Assembly: GCF_022844465.1 (NCBI RefSeq)
Contig: NZ_JALHLP010000005.1
Span: 1-64,000, forward strand
From: Bradyrhizobium sp.
GTDB lineage: Bacteria > Pseudomonadota > Alphaproteobacteria > Rhizobiales > Xanthobacteraceae
Direction: 5' to 3'
DNA length: 64,000 bases
Of this stretch, positions 17,712 through 27,424 are shown in pieces. Under the pieces are notes generated by a model. The model had not been told where the DNA came from. It was given only the letters and a program-made list of their open reading frames with translations, and searched no databases. The translations under genes and the position numbers were made by a program. Positions within the stretch are counted from its first letter, which is position 1. The number at the start of each line of letters is the position of its first letter.

Positions 17712-18923
17712 ATGAAATTCGGCATCTTTTACGAGCTACAATTGCCGCGCCCCTGGGAAGCCGGTGACGAATTGCGGCTCTACCAGAATGCGCTGACGCA
17801 ACTGGAGACCGCCGACCGGCTTGGCTACGACTATGCCTGGGTGGTGGAGCATCATTTCCTGGAGGAGTATTCGCACTCACCCTCGCCCGAATCCTTCCTT
17901 GCCGCCGCCAGCCAGCGCACCCGCAAGATCCGGCTCGGCCACGGCATCCTGCAGCTGACGACCAACCATCCCGCCCGCGTTGCCGAGCGGGTCGCGGTGC
18001 TCGACCTGCTCTCCAACGGCCGCTGCGAATTCGGCATGGGCGAAAGCGCCTCCATCACCGAACTGACCCCGTTCGGCCGCGACATGGAAACCAAGCGCGA
18101 GGTCTTCGAGGAGGCCGTCGCGGCGATTTTTCCGATGTTCACCCAGGTCGGCACCGAGCATCACGGCAAGTACTTCGACATTCCCTTGCGCAACGTGGTG
18201 CCGAAACCCGTGCAGAAGCCGCATCCGCCGCTGTGGATGGCGTGTTCGCAGCTGCAGACCATCGAGCGCGCCGGCGAGAACGGCTTTGGCGCGCTCGGCT
18301 TCCAGTTCGTCAGCGCGGAAGCGGCGCATGCCTGGGTCCATGCCTACTACAACGCGATCACCAAGCGGCTGAAGAAGCTCGCCGACTACCAGATCAATCC
18401 CAACATGGCGCTGGTGTCGTTCTTCATGTGCGCCAAGACCGACGAGGAGGCGCGCGCCCGCGCCGACGGCGCCACCTTCTTTCAGTTCGCGCTGCGCTAC
18501 TATGGCGCGTCGCAAAATCGCCAGCGTCCGGCGCCCGGCACCGTCAACATGTGGGACGAATACAACGAGTGGAAACGCGAAAACCCGGAAGCGCAGGAGG
18601 CGGCCCTGCGCGGCGGCCTGATCGGGTCGCCGGAAACCATCGCCAGGAAGCTGCGGCGGTTCCGCGCTTCCCATATCGATCAGGTGATTCTGCTGAACCA
18701 GGCCGGCAAGAACAGCCACGAGCACATCTGCGAATCGCTGGATCTGTTCGCCCGGGAGGTGATGCCGGAGTTCAAGAACGATCCCGAACATGACGCCTGG
18801 AAGCGGGACGTGATGAGCGGGGCGATCCAGCTCGAAGAAATCGACACCGAAGCCTTCAAGGACCGTTACGGCAGGCTGGCCGTGAATGTCGCGCCGGCGC
18901 CAAAGGCTGCGGTTGCCGGGTAG
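17712..18923 (+). CDS. Luciferase-like (LLM class) flavin-dependent monooxygenase
   Basis: The 403-residue protein opens MKFGIFYELQLPRPW and has the bacterial luciferase TIM-barrel pattern. The HGILQLTTNHPARVAERVA segment contributes the flavin phosphate site, ERVAVLDLLSNGR follows, and the helix FDIPLRNVVPKPVQKPHPPLWMA is family typical. Enzymes of this class use reduced FMN or F420 to oxygenate many small molecules, so the substrate cannot be given. A flavin reductase partner is not adjacent. The ATG at 17712 has a GGGGGCGG site; an earlier TTG is weaker. Confidence 0.88.
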   Translation: MKFGIFYELQLPRPWEAGDELRLYQNALTQLETADRLGYDYAWVVEHHFLEEYSHSPSPESFLAAASQRTRKIRLGHGILQLTTNHPARVAERVAVLDLLSNGRCEFGMGESASITELTPFGRDMETKREVFEEAVAAIFPMFTQVGTEHHGKYFDIPLRNVVPKPVQKPHPPLWMACSQLQTIERAGENGFGALGFQFVSAEAAHAWVHAYYNAITKRLKKLADYQINPNMALVSFFMCAKTDEEARARADGATFFQFALRYYGASQNRQRPAPGTVNMWDEYNEWKRENPEAQEAALRGGLIGSPETIARKLRRFRASHIDQVILLNQAGKNSHEHICESLDLFAREVMPEFKNDPEHDAWKRDVMSGAIQLEEIDTEAFKDRYGRLAVNVAPAPKAAVAG

Positions 18924-18988
18924 CCGGTTGCGCCCGGTCCGCCGGGCGTGGCATTGTCGCGATGGCTCAACGTTGCGCGAAAGACCGG

Positions 18989-19144
18989 ATGAAGCGGATC
19001 GCGGTATGGGCGTTCTACGGTGTCGGCGCGCTGGCGATTTGCTACCTCGCGCTGTTTGCCTATGCGATGTTCAGCGGGCGCGACCTGCAGCCCGGCGATC
19101 CCATCCACATTTTTCGCAAGCCCGACGCGCCAAGCTATTCATAA
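18989..19144 (+). CDS. 51-residue single-pass membrane protein
   Basis: The peptide has a basic start (MKRIAV), one hydrophobic helix at about residues 5-26 and a polar C-terminus. The start at 18989 was chosen over an in-frame ATG nine codons upstream because it puts the positive residues next to the helix. It lies 65 bases after the monooxygenase on the same strand. The ribosome binding site is weak and I do not recognise a family. Confidence 0.45.
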   Translation: MKRIAVWAFYGVGALAICYLALFAYAMFSGRDLQPGDPIHIFRKPDAPSYS

Positions 19145-19149
19145 GCGTC

Positions 19150-19229
19150 GTCATTCCGGGGCGATGCGAAGCATCGAACCCGGAATCTCGAGATTCCGGG
19201 TCTGGTCCTTCGGACCATCCCGGAATGAC
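19150..19229. repeat. Interspersed palindromic repeat, GTCATTCCGGG type, copy 2
   Basis: The ends are GTCATTCCGGG and CCCGGAATGAC. Inside are GATGC-GAA-GCATC and the 16-base palindrome GGAATCTCGAGATTCC shared with copy 1, plus GGTCC-TTC-GGACC. This copy lacks the 18-base palindrome found in copy 1. It lies between the convergent small membrane gene and flbD, where it could act as a transcription barrier. Confidence 0.9.
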
Positions 19230-19249
19230 GGAGACGATCATCGCGGCTC

Positions 19250-20629
19250 TTAGCCTGCGGTCGCAAACCGCTGGTGGTCGCCGGCGCCTGCCGGCGTGAC
19301 CGGTATTCCGCCGTCGGAATACTCGTTCAGCTTGTTGCGCAGCGTCCGGATCGAAATGCCGAGGATGTTGGCGGCATGGGTCCGGTTGCCGAGGCAATGC
19401 TTGAGAGTTTCCAGGATCAGGTCGCGCTCGACGTCGGCGACGGTGCGGCCGACCAGCGCGCGCGTCACCTGTTCGGCGGCGAAGGTGGCATGCGCCACCG
19501 CGGGCGCGGTCCTGGCGAGGTCGAGGCGGTCGCCGTCGGGGGTCAGGATGGCTTCAGGCCCGATCTCGTCGCCCTGCGCCATCAGCACCGAACGGTGAAT
19601 GGTGTTTTCCAGTTCGCGAACGTTGCCCTGCCAGCGGTTTGACGTCAGCACCCGGCGCGCGTCGGCGGAGATCGGGCGCAGCGGCACGCCGTTGGCTGCG
19701 GCGTATTTCTTGGCGAAGTGCTGCGCCAGTTCGAGAATGTCGGCCGGGCGGTCGCGCAATGCCGGGATCTTCAGATTGACGACGTTGAGACGGAACAGCA
19801 GGTCCTCGCGGAAGCTGCCCTCGCGCACGGCGTCGGCGAGGTTGCGGTTCGAGGTGGCGATGATGCGGATATCGACCGGCACCGGCCTGGTGCCGCCGAC
19901 GCGGTCGATCACCCGCTCCTGGATCGCGCGCAGCAGTTTCGACTGCAGCCGCACGTCCATTTCCGAAATTTCGTCCAGCAGCAGCGTGCCGCCGGTGGCC
20001 TCCTCGAACTTTCCGATCCGGCGCGCGATGGCGCCGGTGAAGGCGCCTTTTTCGTGGCCGAACAGTTCGGACTCCAGCAGGTGCTCCGGGATCGCCGCGC
20101 AATTGATCGAGATGAACGGCCGCTTGGCGCGGTTCGACCGGGTGTGCACATAGCGCGCCAGCACTTCCTTGCCGGTTCCGGATTCGCCGGTGATCATGAC
20201 CGAAGCGTCGGAGCCTGCGATCTGCTGCGCCAGCTTGATGACTTTGCCCATGGCTTCGTCGCGGTAGATCAGATCGCGCGAATCGTTGGCGACGGCGGCC
20301 AGCACCGCGGCGATCAGTTCCGGGTCTGGCGGCAGCGGGATGTATTCCTTGGCGCCGGCGTGGATCGCCGCGACCGCGGCGCGGGCGTCGTTGGAGATGC
20401 CGCAAGCCACGATCGGCACGTGAATGTGCTCGGCCTCCAGCCGCATCACCAGGTCGCGGATGTCGAGGGCGACGTCGACCAGCAGCAGGTCGGCGCCCTT
20501 GCCGCCGCGCAGCACCGCCATCGCCTGTTCCACCGCTTCGGCGTGGGTTACCGAGGCCCCGTTTTCCATCGCGATCTTGGTCGCGGTCGTAAGCTGGCCC
20601 TTCAATGTGCCAACGATGAGAAGCCGCAT
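19250..20629 (-). CDS. flbD: Sigma-54-dependent flagellar regulator FlbD
   Basis: FlbD activates late flagellar genes through sigma-54. The 459-residue protein has a receiver-like domain (about 1-115), an AAA+ domain (about 125-365) with Walker A GESGTGKE at 148-155 and the sigma-54-contact loop GAFTGA at 195-200, and a C-terminal Fis-type helix-turn-helix. The receiver keeps D52 and K94 but lacks the acidic pocket near residue 8 (VGT instead of the usual VDD-type), as is known for Caulobacter FlbD. It is the last gene of the minus-strand run fliF-fliG-fliH-fliN-flbD, 53 bases after fliN. Confidence 0.94.
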   Translation of the reverse strand: MRLLIVGTLKGQLTTATKIAMENGASVTHAEAVEQAMAVLRGGKGADLLLVDVALDIRDLVMRLEAEHIHVPIVACGISNDARAAVAAIHAGAKEYIPLPPDPELIAAVLAAVANDSRDLIYRDEAMGKVIKLAQQIAGSDASVMITGESGTGKEVLARYVHTRSNRAKRPFISINCAAIPEHLLESELFGHEKGAFTGAIARRIGKFEEATGGTLLLDEISEMDVRLQSKLLRAIQERVIDRVGGTRPVPVDIRIIATSNRNLADAVREGSFREDLLFRLNVVNLKIPALRDRPADILELAQHFAKKYAAANGVPLRPISADARRVLTSNRWQGNVRELENTIHRSVLMAQGDEIGPEAILTPDGDRLDLARTAPAVAHATFAAEQVTRALVGRTVADVERDLILETLKHCLGNRTHAANILGISIRTLRNKLNEYSDGGIPVTPAGAGDHQRFATAG

Positions 20630-20682
20630 GTCAGTCTCCTGTCCGTCTGTTCGCGCCGCGTGGACGCGTATCGCCAAAATTG

Positions 20683-21036
20683 CTAGGTGCGTTCCGCCTT
20701 GATGATTTCAGTCATGGTGACGCCGAGCTTGTCTTCCACCAGAACGACTTCGCCGCGCGCCACCAGCCGGTTGTTGACATAGATATCGATCGCCTCACCG
20801 ACGCGGCGGTCGAGCTCCAGCACGGTGCCGGGACCGAGCTTCAGCAACTCGCCGACATCCATCTTGGAGCGGCCCAGCACGGCTGAAACCTGTACCGGGA
20901 CGTCGAACACGGCCTCGAGGTCGGCGGCGATGCGCGAAGCCTGTTCGTCCTCGGTGTAAGCGGGATCGTCGACGACCGGCATTGCGCCCGCGGCGTTGAG
21001 ATCGGGAAGCGGTACCTGTGTGTCGGTGTCACTCAT
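20683..21036 (-). CDS. fliN: Flagellar motor switch protein FliN
   Basis: FliN forms the lower C-ring of the flagellar switch. The 117-residue sequence has a variable acidic N-terminus and the SpoA/FliN domain at about 38-113: VPVQVSAVLGRSKMDVGELLKLGPG followed by the VNNRLVARGEVVLVEDKLGVTMTEI strand region. The gene is 17 bases after fliH on the same strand. Confidence 0.95.
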   Translation of the reverse strand: MSDTDTQVPLPDLNAAGAMPVVDDPAYTEDEQASRIAADLEAVFDVPVQVSAVLGRSKMDVGELLKLGPGTVLELDRRVGEAIDIYVNNRLVARGEVVLVEDKLGVTMTEIIKAERT

Positions 21037-21053
21037 GGTTTGTCCTCATGGCC

Positions 21054-21680
21054 TTACGCTCCGGCCTGATTGCGGGACGCCAGGTAGCGCCCGACGAATT
21101 CGCTGATTTTCGCCTCGATCTCCGCTCGCTCCCGCACCACGCCGCCGTCGGCCCATTCGATCCGACAGTCCCCGGTCGCGATATCAGGCGCGGCCAGGAT
21201 CACCAGCCGCCCCTGGAAGCCGCTGTGCGCGGCTTGCCGCTCGATCTTGTCGCGGGCGGCGTCGTAGAGCTGGTCGTTGATGCGGACGACGAGATGGGGG
21301 GTTGCGACCAAATGGGAAAAGCAATCGCTGATGAGGGCGGTGATCTCGCTGAGCGGCTCGCGGGAAATCAGCTCGTTGCAGAGCTTGCGCGCCACCGCTA
21401 CCGCGACCTCGACCGCCTCGGTTTCCATTCTGACCTCGACGCCGGAGAAGCGCCCGGCGATGTCCTTGATGGCGATGGCGATTTCCTCCAGCGCGAGCGC
21501 CGAGCGGCGGTCGCTTTCCACCCTGGCCTCGTGCTGGGCGGCCTCGTAGCCGGCGCGATAGGCGCGGCCCTCGGCGTCGGCGACCTTCTGCGCGATTTCG
21601 GCGGCCGTGGCGTGGCGCTCGCGCGCCTTGTCCGGCGTCGAGAAGTCGGTATCGAAAAGGAATTTTGCGGGTGCGGCCAT
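21054..21680 (-). CDS. fliH: Flagellar export ATPase regulator FliH
   Basis: FliH binds the export ATPase FliI and tethers it to the C-ring. This 208-residue protein is divergent in sequence, so I assign it from its place between fliG and fliN and from its features: a charged helical region (about 15-65) with alternating Ala/Arg/Glu, and a C-terminal FliH-like domain (about 95-200). The ATG overlaps the fliG stop as TGATG, typical translational coupling. Confidence 0.85.
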   Translation of the reverse strand: MAAPAKFLFDTDFSTPDKARERHATAAEIAQKVADAEGRAYRAGYEAAQHEARVESDRRSALALEEIAIAIKDIAGRFSGVEVRMETEAVEVAVAVARKLCNELISREPLSEITALISDCFSHLVATPHLVVRINDQLYDAARDKIERQAAHSGFQGRLVILAAPDIATGDCRIEWADGGVVRERAEIEAKISEFVGRYLASRNQAGA

Positions 21681-22759
21681 CAGTACACCAGCTCGTCGTC
21701 GGCACGGTTCTTGGTCAGCGTGATTTCGCCCTTTGCGGCCATGTCCTTGGCGAGGTTGACGAGCAGCGCCTGCGCCTCGTCGACGTCGCGCAGCCGCACC
21801 GGCCCCATGGCCGCCATGTCGTCCATCAGCATCTTTCCGGCGCGCGACGACATGTTGCCGAGGAAGAAGCTGCGCACCTCCTCGTTGGCGCTCTTCAGCG
21901 CAATCCCGAGCTTGTCCTTGTCGATATTGCGCATCAGCGTCTGGGCGGAGGCGGAGTCGAGCTTGATGAGGTCGTCGAAGGTGAACATCAGCGCCTTGAT
22001 GCGTTCGGCCGCTTCGCGGTTTTCCTCTTCGAGCGAGGTGATGAAACGGGTCTCGGTCTGGCGGTCGAAATTGTTGAATATCTCGGCCATCACCTCGTGG
22101 GCGTCGCGGCGGCGCGTCTGCGACAGGTTGGACATGAACTCGGTGCGCAGCGTCTGCTCGACGCGCTCGATCACCTCCTTCTGTACCGCTTCCATCTTCA
22201 GCATGCGGCCGACGACGTCGAGCGCGAGATCCTCGGGCAGGATCGCCAGCACCCGTGCGGCATGCTCCGGCTTGAGCTTTGAGAGCACCACCGCAATGGT
22301 CTGCGGGTATTCGTTCTTGAGGTAGTTGGCGAGCACCTCTTCCTGGACGTTGGAGAGCTTCTCCCACATGTTGCGGCCGGCGGGGCCGCGGATTTCGTCC
22401 ATGATACCGGTGACGCGGTCGGATGGCAGGTACTGCTGCAGCAACCGCTCGGTGGCGTCGAAGGTGCCCATCAGGGCGCCGGACGCCGACATCCGCGACA
22501 CGAACTCGATCATCAGGTCTTCCACCACGTCGACCTCGATGGTGCCGAGCGTGGACATGTGAACCGACAGCTCGCGCACCTCGTCGTCATCGAGCATCGC
22601 CCATATCTTGCCGCCATATTGCTCGCCAAGCGCCAGCATCAGGATGGCCGCGCGCTTCGGGCCGCTCAGCGGCTTGCCCTTGGGTCGCCCGGCCTGACGG
22701 CTCGCCAGCGTCGAGATGACGGTGGCGATATCGTTGGCGTTTGTGCTTGGTGCGGCCAT
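21680..22759 (-). CDS. fliG: Flagellar motor switch protein FliG
   Basis: FliG links the MS-ring to the C-ring and contacts the stator. The 359-residue protein has the N-terminal FliF-binding part (about 30-130), a middle domain with the [19 protein letters not shown] signature (about 150-168) and the C-terminal torque domain with alternating charged residues ([23 protein letters not shown]). It lies six bases after fliF. Confidence 0.97.
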   Translation of the reverse strand: MAAPSTNANDIATVISTLASRQAGRPKGKPLSGPKRAAILMLALGEQYGGKIWAMLDDDEVRELSVHMSTLGTIEVDVVEDLMIEFVSRMSASGALMGTFDATERLLQQYLPSDRVTGIMDEIRGPAGRNMWEKLSNVQEEVLANYLKNEYPQTIAVVLSKLKPEHAARVLAILPEDLALDVVGRMLKMEAVQKEVIERVEQTLRTEFMSNLSQTRRRDAHEVMAEIFNNFDRQTETRFITSLEEENREAAERIKALMFTFDDLIKLDSASAQTLMRNIDKDKLGIALKSANEEVRSFFLGNMSSRAGKMLMDDMAAMGPVRLRDVDEAQALLVNLAKDMAAKGEITLTKNRADDELVY

Positions 22760-22765
22760 GTCAGG

Positions 22766-24355
22766 TTACTCGGCAGGCTCGCTCAGCCATTGGCGAACAA
22801 TGGCGGCGGTCTCGTTTGGATTGCGTTCGGCAAGTTCGCCGACGCGGTGAACGGCTTGGGCGTGGACCTGGCCCTGAACCTGGGCGACGTCGATCAGTTG
22901 GCTGGCGCCGGAGAGCGCGGCCGCTTCGGCTTCGGCGCTGGCGTCGGTCAGGGCCGGCGCCGCCGGAACCACCTCGGCAGCCAGGATGCGCTTGACCAGC
23001 GGGCGGATCACCATGAACAGCACCACGAGGCCGAGCAGCATCATGACGCCGAGCTCGATGACGTACATGACGTCGTCCTTGGTGAATTGCAGCATGCCGA
23101 GCAGGCCGGACGGCTCCGCGACCGGGGGGACGGCCGGCGCTTCGGCAAAGCGAAGGTTGACGACCTCGATCTGGTCGCCGCGCTTCTGGTCGAAGCCGAT
23201 CGCCGAGCGGACCAGCGCGGCAATGCGGTCCAGCTGCTCCTTGCTGCGGTCCTGATAGACCATCTCGCCTTTTTCGTTCTTGGTGTAGGTGCCGTCCACC
23301 AGCACCGCGACCGAGATCCGGTTGACGCGGCCGGCCTCGGTGACCTCGGTCTTGGTGACGCGGGAAATCTCGTAGTTGTTGGTTTCTTCGCTCTTCTTGC
23401 TCTGGTCGCGGGCTGCCGGTGCGGTGCTGTTGGCCTGATTGCCGGGCAACTCGTTGTTGACCGTGACCTGGCCGCTGTTCTCGGCGCTTGCCGCCGACTC
23501 CTCGCGGGTCTGGCTGGAGCGCAGGACGCGGCCCTCCGGATCGAACTTGTCCGAGGTCTGGGTGACCTTGTTGTAGTCGAAGTCGGCGGTGAGCTGGACG
23601 CGGGCGCGGCCCTGGCCCACCACCGAGGAGACGATCGCCTCGACTTCGCTGCGCATTCGCTTCTCGAAGGCGGTGCGGCGCTCTTCGCCGACCGCGATGT
23701 CGGCCTCCTTGCCGGCGCCGTCGGCCAGCAACCGGCCACCCTCGTCGACGATCGACACCCGCTGCGGCTTCAGCCCGTTGACGGCGGAGGCCACCACGTG
23801 GCGGATGGCGCGGATTTGCTGGGGTTCGAGGCTGCCGCGGACCCGAACCACGATCGAGGCCGATGGCTCCGGTGTTTCGCGCGAAAACAGCGGCCGCTCG
23901 GGCAGCACCAGATGGACGCGGGCCGCCTGGATGCGATCGATAGCGCGGATGGTGCGGGACAATTCGCCCTCCAGCGCGCGCAGATGGTTGATGTTCTGGA
24001 CAAAGCTCGTGCTGCCGAGCGCGTCGGATTTGTCGAAAATCTCGTAACCGACGCCGCCGCCCTTGGGCAGGTTGCTTTCGGCCAGCTTCATCCGCAGCCG
24101 CGTGACCTTGTCCTTCGGCACCAGGATGAGCGCGCCTTCGTTGCGCAACTCGAACGGAATGGCCTGCCGTTCCAGGTCCTTGATGATGCTGGAGGAGTCT
24201 TCGGTTGAGAGGTCGGTGAACAGGGTGGTCATCTGCGGCGTGGTGACGCGCATGATGACAAAGGCGAAGAAGCCCATGAGCGCGGTGGTCACCGCAACCA
24301 TGGCCAGCAGCCGCGAGGCACCCAGACCTCTCAGGAAAGCAACAAGACTTTGCAC
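22766..24355 (-). CDS. fliF: Flagellar MS-ring protein FliF
   Basis: FliF builds the membrane and supramembrane ring on which the flagellum assembles. It has an N-terminal membrane helix (about 10-35), ring-building motifs (a YscJ-type region, about 40-215, containing FVQNINHLRALEGELSRTI), a Gly/Asn/Ser-rich middle, and a second membrane helix near 430-450. The chosen start is the GTG at 24355 (529 residues) with a GGGGGC site, because the first codons of the longer frame (TTG at 24397) run through a palindrome and do not resemble the family; this is uncertain. It heads the fliF-G-H-N-flbD group. Confidence 0.93.
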   Translation of the reverse strand: MQSLVAFLRGLGASRLLAMVAVTTALMGFFAFVIMRVTTPQMTTLFTDLSTEDSSSIIKDLERQAIPFELRNEGALILVPKDKVTRLRMKLAESNLPKGGGVGYEIFDKSDALGSTSFVQNINHLRALEGELSRTIRAIDRIQAARVHLVLPERPLFSRETPEPSASIVVRVRGSLEPQQIRAIRHVVASAVNGLKPQRVSIVDEGGRLLADGAGKEADIAVGEERRTAFEKRMRSEVEAIVSSVVGQGRARVQLTADFDYNKVTQTSDKFDPEGRVLRSSQTREESAASAENSGQVTVNNELPGNQANSTAPAARDQSKKSEETNNYEISRVTKTEVTEAGRVNRISVAVLVDGTYTKNEKGEMVYQDRSKEQLDRIAALVRSAIGFDQKRGDQIEVVNLRFAEAPAVPPVAEPSGLLGMLQFTKDDVMYVIELGVMMLLGLVVLFMVIRPLVKRILAAEVVPAAPALTDASAEAEAAALSGASQLIDVAQVQGQVHAQAVHRVGELAERNPNETAAIVRQWLSEPAE

Positions 24356-24372
24356 CAACTGCCCCCAGGGAT

Positions 24373-24389
24373 TCGGTCCCAGGGACCGA
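24373..24389. promoter_or_regulatory. 17-base palindrome just upstream of fliF
   Basis: TCGGTCCC-A-GGGACCGA is an 8+1+8 perfect inverted repeat, 18 bases before the chosen fliF start codon. Its length and position fit an operator or an mRNA hairpin at the ribosome binding region. No binding protein is identified. Confidence 0.55.
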
Positions 24390-24465
24390 CTGGGCAATTA
24401 TTGCCTAGGGGATGGTTTCCAACTGGTTAACGACGGCTAAAGCCGGGGCGAATAGTTCAGGCATG

Positions 24466-24499
24466 AAAAAAGCCGGCTTCGCAGAACGAGGCCGGTTTT
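24466..24499 (-). terminator. Rho-independent terminator after sciP
   Basis: A nine-base-pair stem (CCGGCTTCG with CGAGGCCGG, including one G-T pair) with a five-base loop is followed, on the minus strand, by six T. It lies 27 bases after the sciP stop and separates sciP from fliF. The other strand also has four T after the stem, so it may be bidirectional. Confidence 0.85.
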
Positions 24500-24526
24500 C
24501 GTCAAATGCCGCTGGTTCGGAGGAGA

Positions 24527-24802
24527 TTATTGGCGATATTGCTGGATACGGGTGGTCCGCAAGCCGGCCAGGCCGTGCTGATCAATGGAGAACTGCCAGG
24601 ACAGGAACTCGTCGACCGTCAGCGTGTAACGGCTGCAGGCCTCCTCCAGCGAGAGCAGTCCGCCGCGGACCGCGGCCACGACTTCCGCCTTGCGGCGGAT
24701 CACCCACCGTTTGGTTCCGGGCGCGGGCAGGTCCGCAATCGTTAACGGACTGCCGTCAGGCCCGATGACGTATTTTACCCTCGGGCGATGGGGTTCTGTC
24801 AT
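24527..24802 (-). CDS. sciP: CtrA inhibitory protein SciP (DUF1153 family)
   Basis: SciP is a small helix-turn-helix protein that antagonises the cell-cycle regulator CtrA in Caulobacter. This 91-residue version contains the hallmark KYVIGPDGSPLTIADLP start, the RRKAEVVAAVRGGLLSLEEAC helix and the C-terminal GLAGLRTTRIQQYR segment. The start at 24802 agrees with that homology. It lies alone between flgD and fliF on the minus strand, followed by a strong terminator, so it is probably its own transcription unit. Location inside the flagellar locus fits the role of CtrA in flagellar control. Confidence 0.95.
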   Translation of the reverse strand: MTEPHRPRVKYVIGPDGSPLTIADLPAPGTKRWVIRRKAEVVAAVRGGLLSLEEACSRYTLTVDEFLSWQFSIDQHGLAGLRTTRIQQYRQ

Positions 24803-24995
24803 GGCGTACTCACAAACTCTCAACCACTGAACTCACCCTGACAACCTACGCCCCCCGGCTTAAAATTTGCCTAAGCATAAGGCTTCAATCCGAACCTCCT
24901 TGAAAATGAGCTGAAAATGCCTTCGGCCCGAATCGCCCGAGCGGACGCCACGGCGTTCAATTCCGGGCGGCAGGGACAGTCGATCGGAAGCGCGC

Positions 24996-25691
24996 CTAGC
25001 CGGAGGCGCCCGGCCGGACCACCCGCTTGATCTTGTCGGTGGTGTAGCTCTGTCCGCCGATCGAAAGCAGCGGCGGCGAGGAGGTGAGATCGACCGAATC
25101 CACCACGCCCTGGACTTCGGTGGAGATCGCCACGTTGTTGCCCGCGCTGTCCTTGCCGGTGGCGCTCAAGGTATAGGTTCCGGCCGGCCACTGGACCCCG
25201 TCATTGCCCCTGCCGTCCCAGACAAAGCTGGAATTGCCTTGCTGGAGCGAATAGGCGCCGGTGTAGGCCGTCTGTCCGGCGGAGTTCGTGATCGTGACGG
25301 TTGCCGTGGTGGCCTTCTCGGATTGGAAGTTCCAGGTGGCAGACGTGTCGAACTGCGCCTTGCTGCCGTCGATGGCGACGGTGTTGCCGACATAGACCAG
25401 CGCCTGGGTGGCCTGCGCGCTTTTCTGGATCTCGATCAACGATTTCAACTGCTCGTTCGATTTCAGCTGCTGCTCGACGCCGGCAAACTGCACCAGCTGC
25501 TGGGTGAATTGGTTGGTGTCGAGGGGATCGAGCGGGTTCTGATTCTGCAACTGGGTGGTGAGCAGCGTCAGGAAGGTCTGGAAGTTATCCGCGATCCCCG
25601 TCGTCGAGGTCGAGGCGGTCTTGTTGCTCGCGGTACCACCGGTCCCTGGCGCCGAGACGACCGGCGACGGAATGGTTGCTTCGACTGCCAT
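24996..25691 (-). CDS. flgD: Flagellar hook-capping protein FlgD
   Basis: FlgD caps the growing hook and is needed for its assembly. The N-terminal FlgD motif (NFQTFLTLLTTQLQNQNPLD, about 36-55) and QFTQQLVQFAGVEQQL follow an unstructured Ser/Thr/Gly leader. A FLG_D/Tudor-like beta domain (about 95-215) follows. At 231 residues the length is normal. It follows fliK by nine bases, so they form an operon. Confidence 0.95.
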   Translation of the reverse strand: MAVEATIPSPVVSAPGTGGTASNKTASTSTTGIADNFQTFLTLLTTQLQNQNPLDPLDTNQFTQQLVQFAGVEQQLKSNEQLKSLIEIQKSAQATQALVYVGNTVAIDGSKAQFDTSATWNFQSEKATTATVTITNSAGQTAYTGAYSLQQGNSSFVWDGRGNDGVQWPAGTYTLSATGKDSAGNNVAISTEVQGVVDSVDLTSSPPLLSIGGQSYTTDKIKRVVRPGASG

Positions 25692-25700
25692 TTCTAGCTC

Positions 25701-27389
25701 CTAAACCCTGATATCGACGCCGCTGCTCGAACCGAGCATGCGGCCATAGCTGTTGGCGACCACAGCGGGGACGCTTTCTTCCTCGACCACCAGCCGCTGC
25801 GCGTTGGGATTGGGCTGGTCGTTCTGGCCTTGCGAGGACTGGTCGCGCAGGCTGAATTGCAGCCCGTTATCTCCGGTCGAAAGTCCGGCGTTGTCGAGCG
25901 CGCGCTGCAGCTGGTTGGCGTCCTGTCGCAGCATCGACAGCGTTTCCGGCCGCTCGACCGTCAGGTGCGACGTCATCTGGCCGTGGCGATCGATATCAAT
26001 GCGAACGTCGATGCGGCCGAGTTCGGCGGGATCGAGCCGGATTTCGAACCGGGTCTTGCCGCTCAGGGCGGACGCGGCGATCTCCATCGCCAGCCCGCTC
26101 AGCGGCACCGCGGCGCTGCTGGCTGCCGTGGCGGTCAGTTGAGCGGCGGAAGCCGGGGCGCCCGGCGCGGATGACGGCAGGATCTGGATCGCGCCCGCAA
26201 CCTGCGGGCCGTTGCCGGAAGAGTTGACCGGCGGTTGGCCGAGATCCGCCGGTGCCGAATGTGCGGTCGCATGGGGAGTCGATGGCGCGGCGGAATTGCC
26301 CGGGCCGTCGGCCTTCACCGCCTCGACTGCGCCGTGATCGGTCTTCGGCTTCACGGCGGCGTCCGGCTGCGGCGCGGCCGCGGGCGCGATGGCGTCGGCA
26401 TCCGGCGCCGCGGTGGCGGCGTCGGTTGCGTTGGCCGCGCCGTCTTGCTCGCCGGTGGTCGAAGCGGCTTCCTTGGCGACGATCGGGTTCTTGAGCTGGA
26501 CGGTGGGTTTCGTGGCGGCGGGCGTGGCCGCCGCCACGGCAGCGGCCTGCGCCATGCCCGTTTTGGCGGTGGGGTCGGCAGAAACGGCGACGGCGCTGAC
26601 CGCCTGGCCGATTGCGCCCTGCGCGTTGATCTTGCCCTCAGCCTTGGCGTTCGCGGTCGCAGCTGGGTCGGCGTCGGCCGCTTCAGGTGCGGGCGTCGCC
26701 GGCGCGGCTTCGCTGGCCAGCGCGGCGGATGCGGCGATCGCGGCTGCGGCAATCGCCAGCGGCGCTGCTGTATTTTCGGCGCGCGTTGTCGGAATAGCGG
26801 CCGGCGCTGCGGTGGTCGCAAGGACGACGGCAACGGCGTCGGCCGTTAGCAGTGCCGCTCCATCCGGTGCCGCGTCGGCTGCTTCGTTTTCCGCAGTGTC
26901 GTCGCCGGAAGATAGCTGACGGGATTCACTCGTTCTGGTCGTCTCGGGCTTCGATGCGTCGATCCCCGCATCCGCTTTGGCATCAGCCTGGTCCCTCAGA
27001 TCGGTTTTTTCCCTGTCATCGGCGCCGGCCTCCTCGCGTACCCTGGTTGCGGCATCGCGGTCATTCGTATCGGAGCGCGCGGCCTGATCCGGCGCGGATT
27101 TGTCCGCCGCGGCGGTGTCGCGGGCGCGGTTATCGGAGGCCGGTTGCGGGTCATCGGAGCGGCGCGGGGGAGGGGCGTCCTGGGCGGCGCGATCATGCTG
27201 GCGGTCTTGAGCGCGGTCCTGAATGCGTTCCTGGGCGCGATTGTCGCCGTTGGCGGTGGCGGTATTGCTCTGGACCAGGGCCGCGAAACTGTCGCTGCCG
27301 GCAGATTGATCGGGGTCCGGCCGTGCGGCGCGCGTTGACGCGCCCTGAAATGATGCGCTTGCCAAGACTTCTGATGTGACGTTGACCAC
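25701..27389 (-). CDS. fliK: Flagellar hook-length control protein FliK
   Basis: FliK measures hook length and switches export specificity. The 562-residue protein is a long Ala/Asp/Pro-rich disordered stretch (about 20-420) followed by the conserved C-terminal Flg_hook domain (about 440-525, with [19 protein letters not shown]). This layout is typical of FliK. The start is a GTG at 27389 with GAGGG upstream; no good ATG is available. Just upstream is a sigma-54-type promoter. Confidence 0.9.
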   Translation of the reverse strand: MVNVTSEVLASASFQGASTRAARPDPDQSAGSDSFAALVQSNTATANGDNRAQERIQDRAQDRQHDRAAQDAPPPRRSDDPQPASDNRARDTAAADKSAPDQAARSDTNDRDAATRVREEAGADDREKTDLRDQADAKADAGIDASKPETTRTSESRQLSSGDDTAENEAADAAPDGAALLTADAVAVVLATTAAPAAIPTTRAENTAAPLAIAAAAIAASAALASEAAPATPAPEAADADPAATANAKAEGKINAQGAIGQAVSAVAVSADPTAKTGMAQAAAVAAATPAATKPTVQLKNPIVAKEAASTTGEQDGAANATDAATAAPDADAIAPAAAPQPDAAVKPKTDHGAVEAVKADGPGNSAAPSTPHATAHSAPADLGQPPVNSSGNGPQVAGAIQILPSSAPGAPASAAQLTATAASSAAVPLSGLAMEIAASALSGKTRFEIRLDPAELGRIDVRIDIDRHGQMTSHLTVERPETLSMLRQDANQLQRALDNAGLSTGDNGLQFSLRDQSSQGQNDQPNPNAQRLVVEEESVPAVVANSYGRMLGSSSGVDIRV

Positions 27390-27424
27390 GGCCGACCCTC
27401 GCGCTGGAACTTCGGTTATCCATC

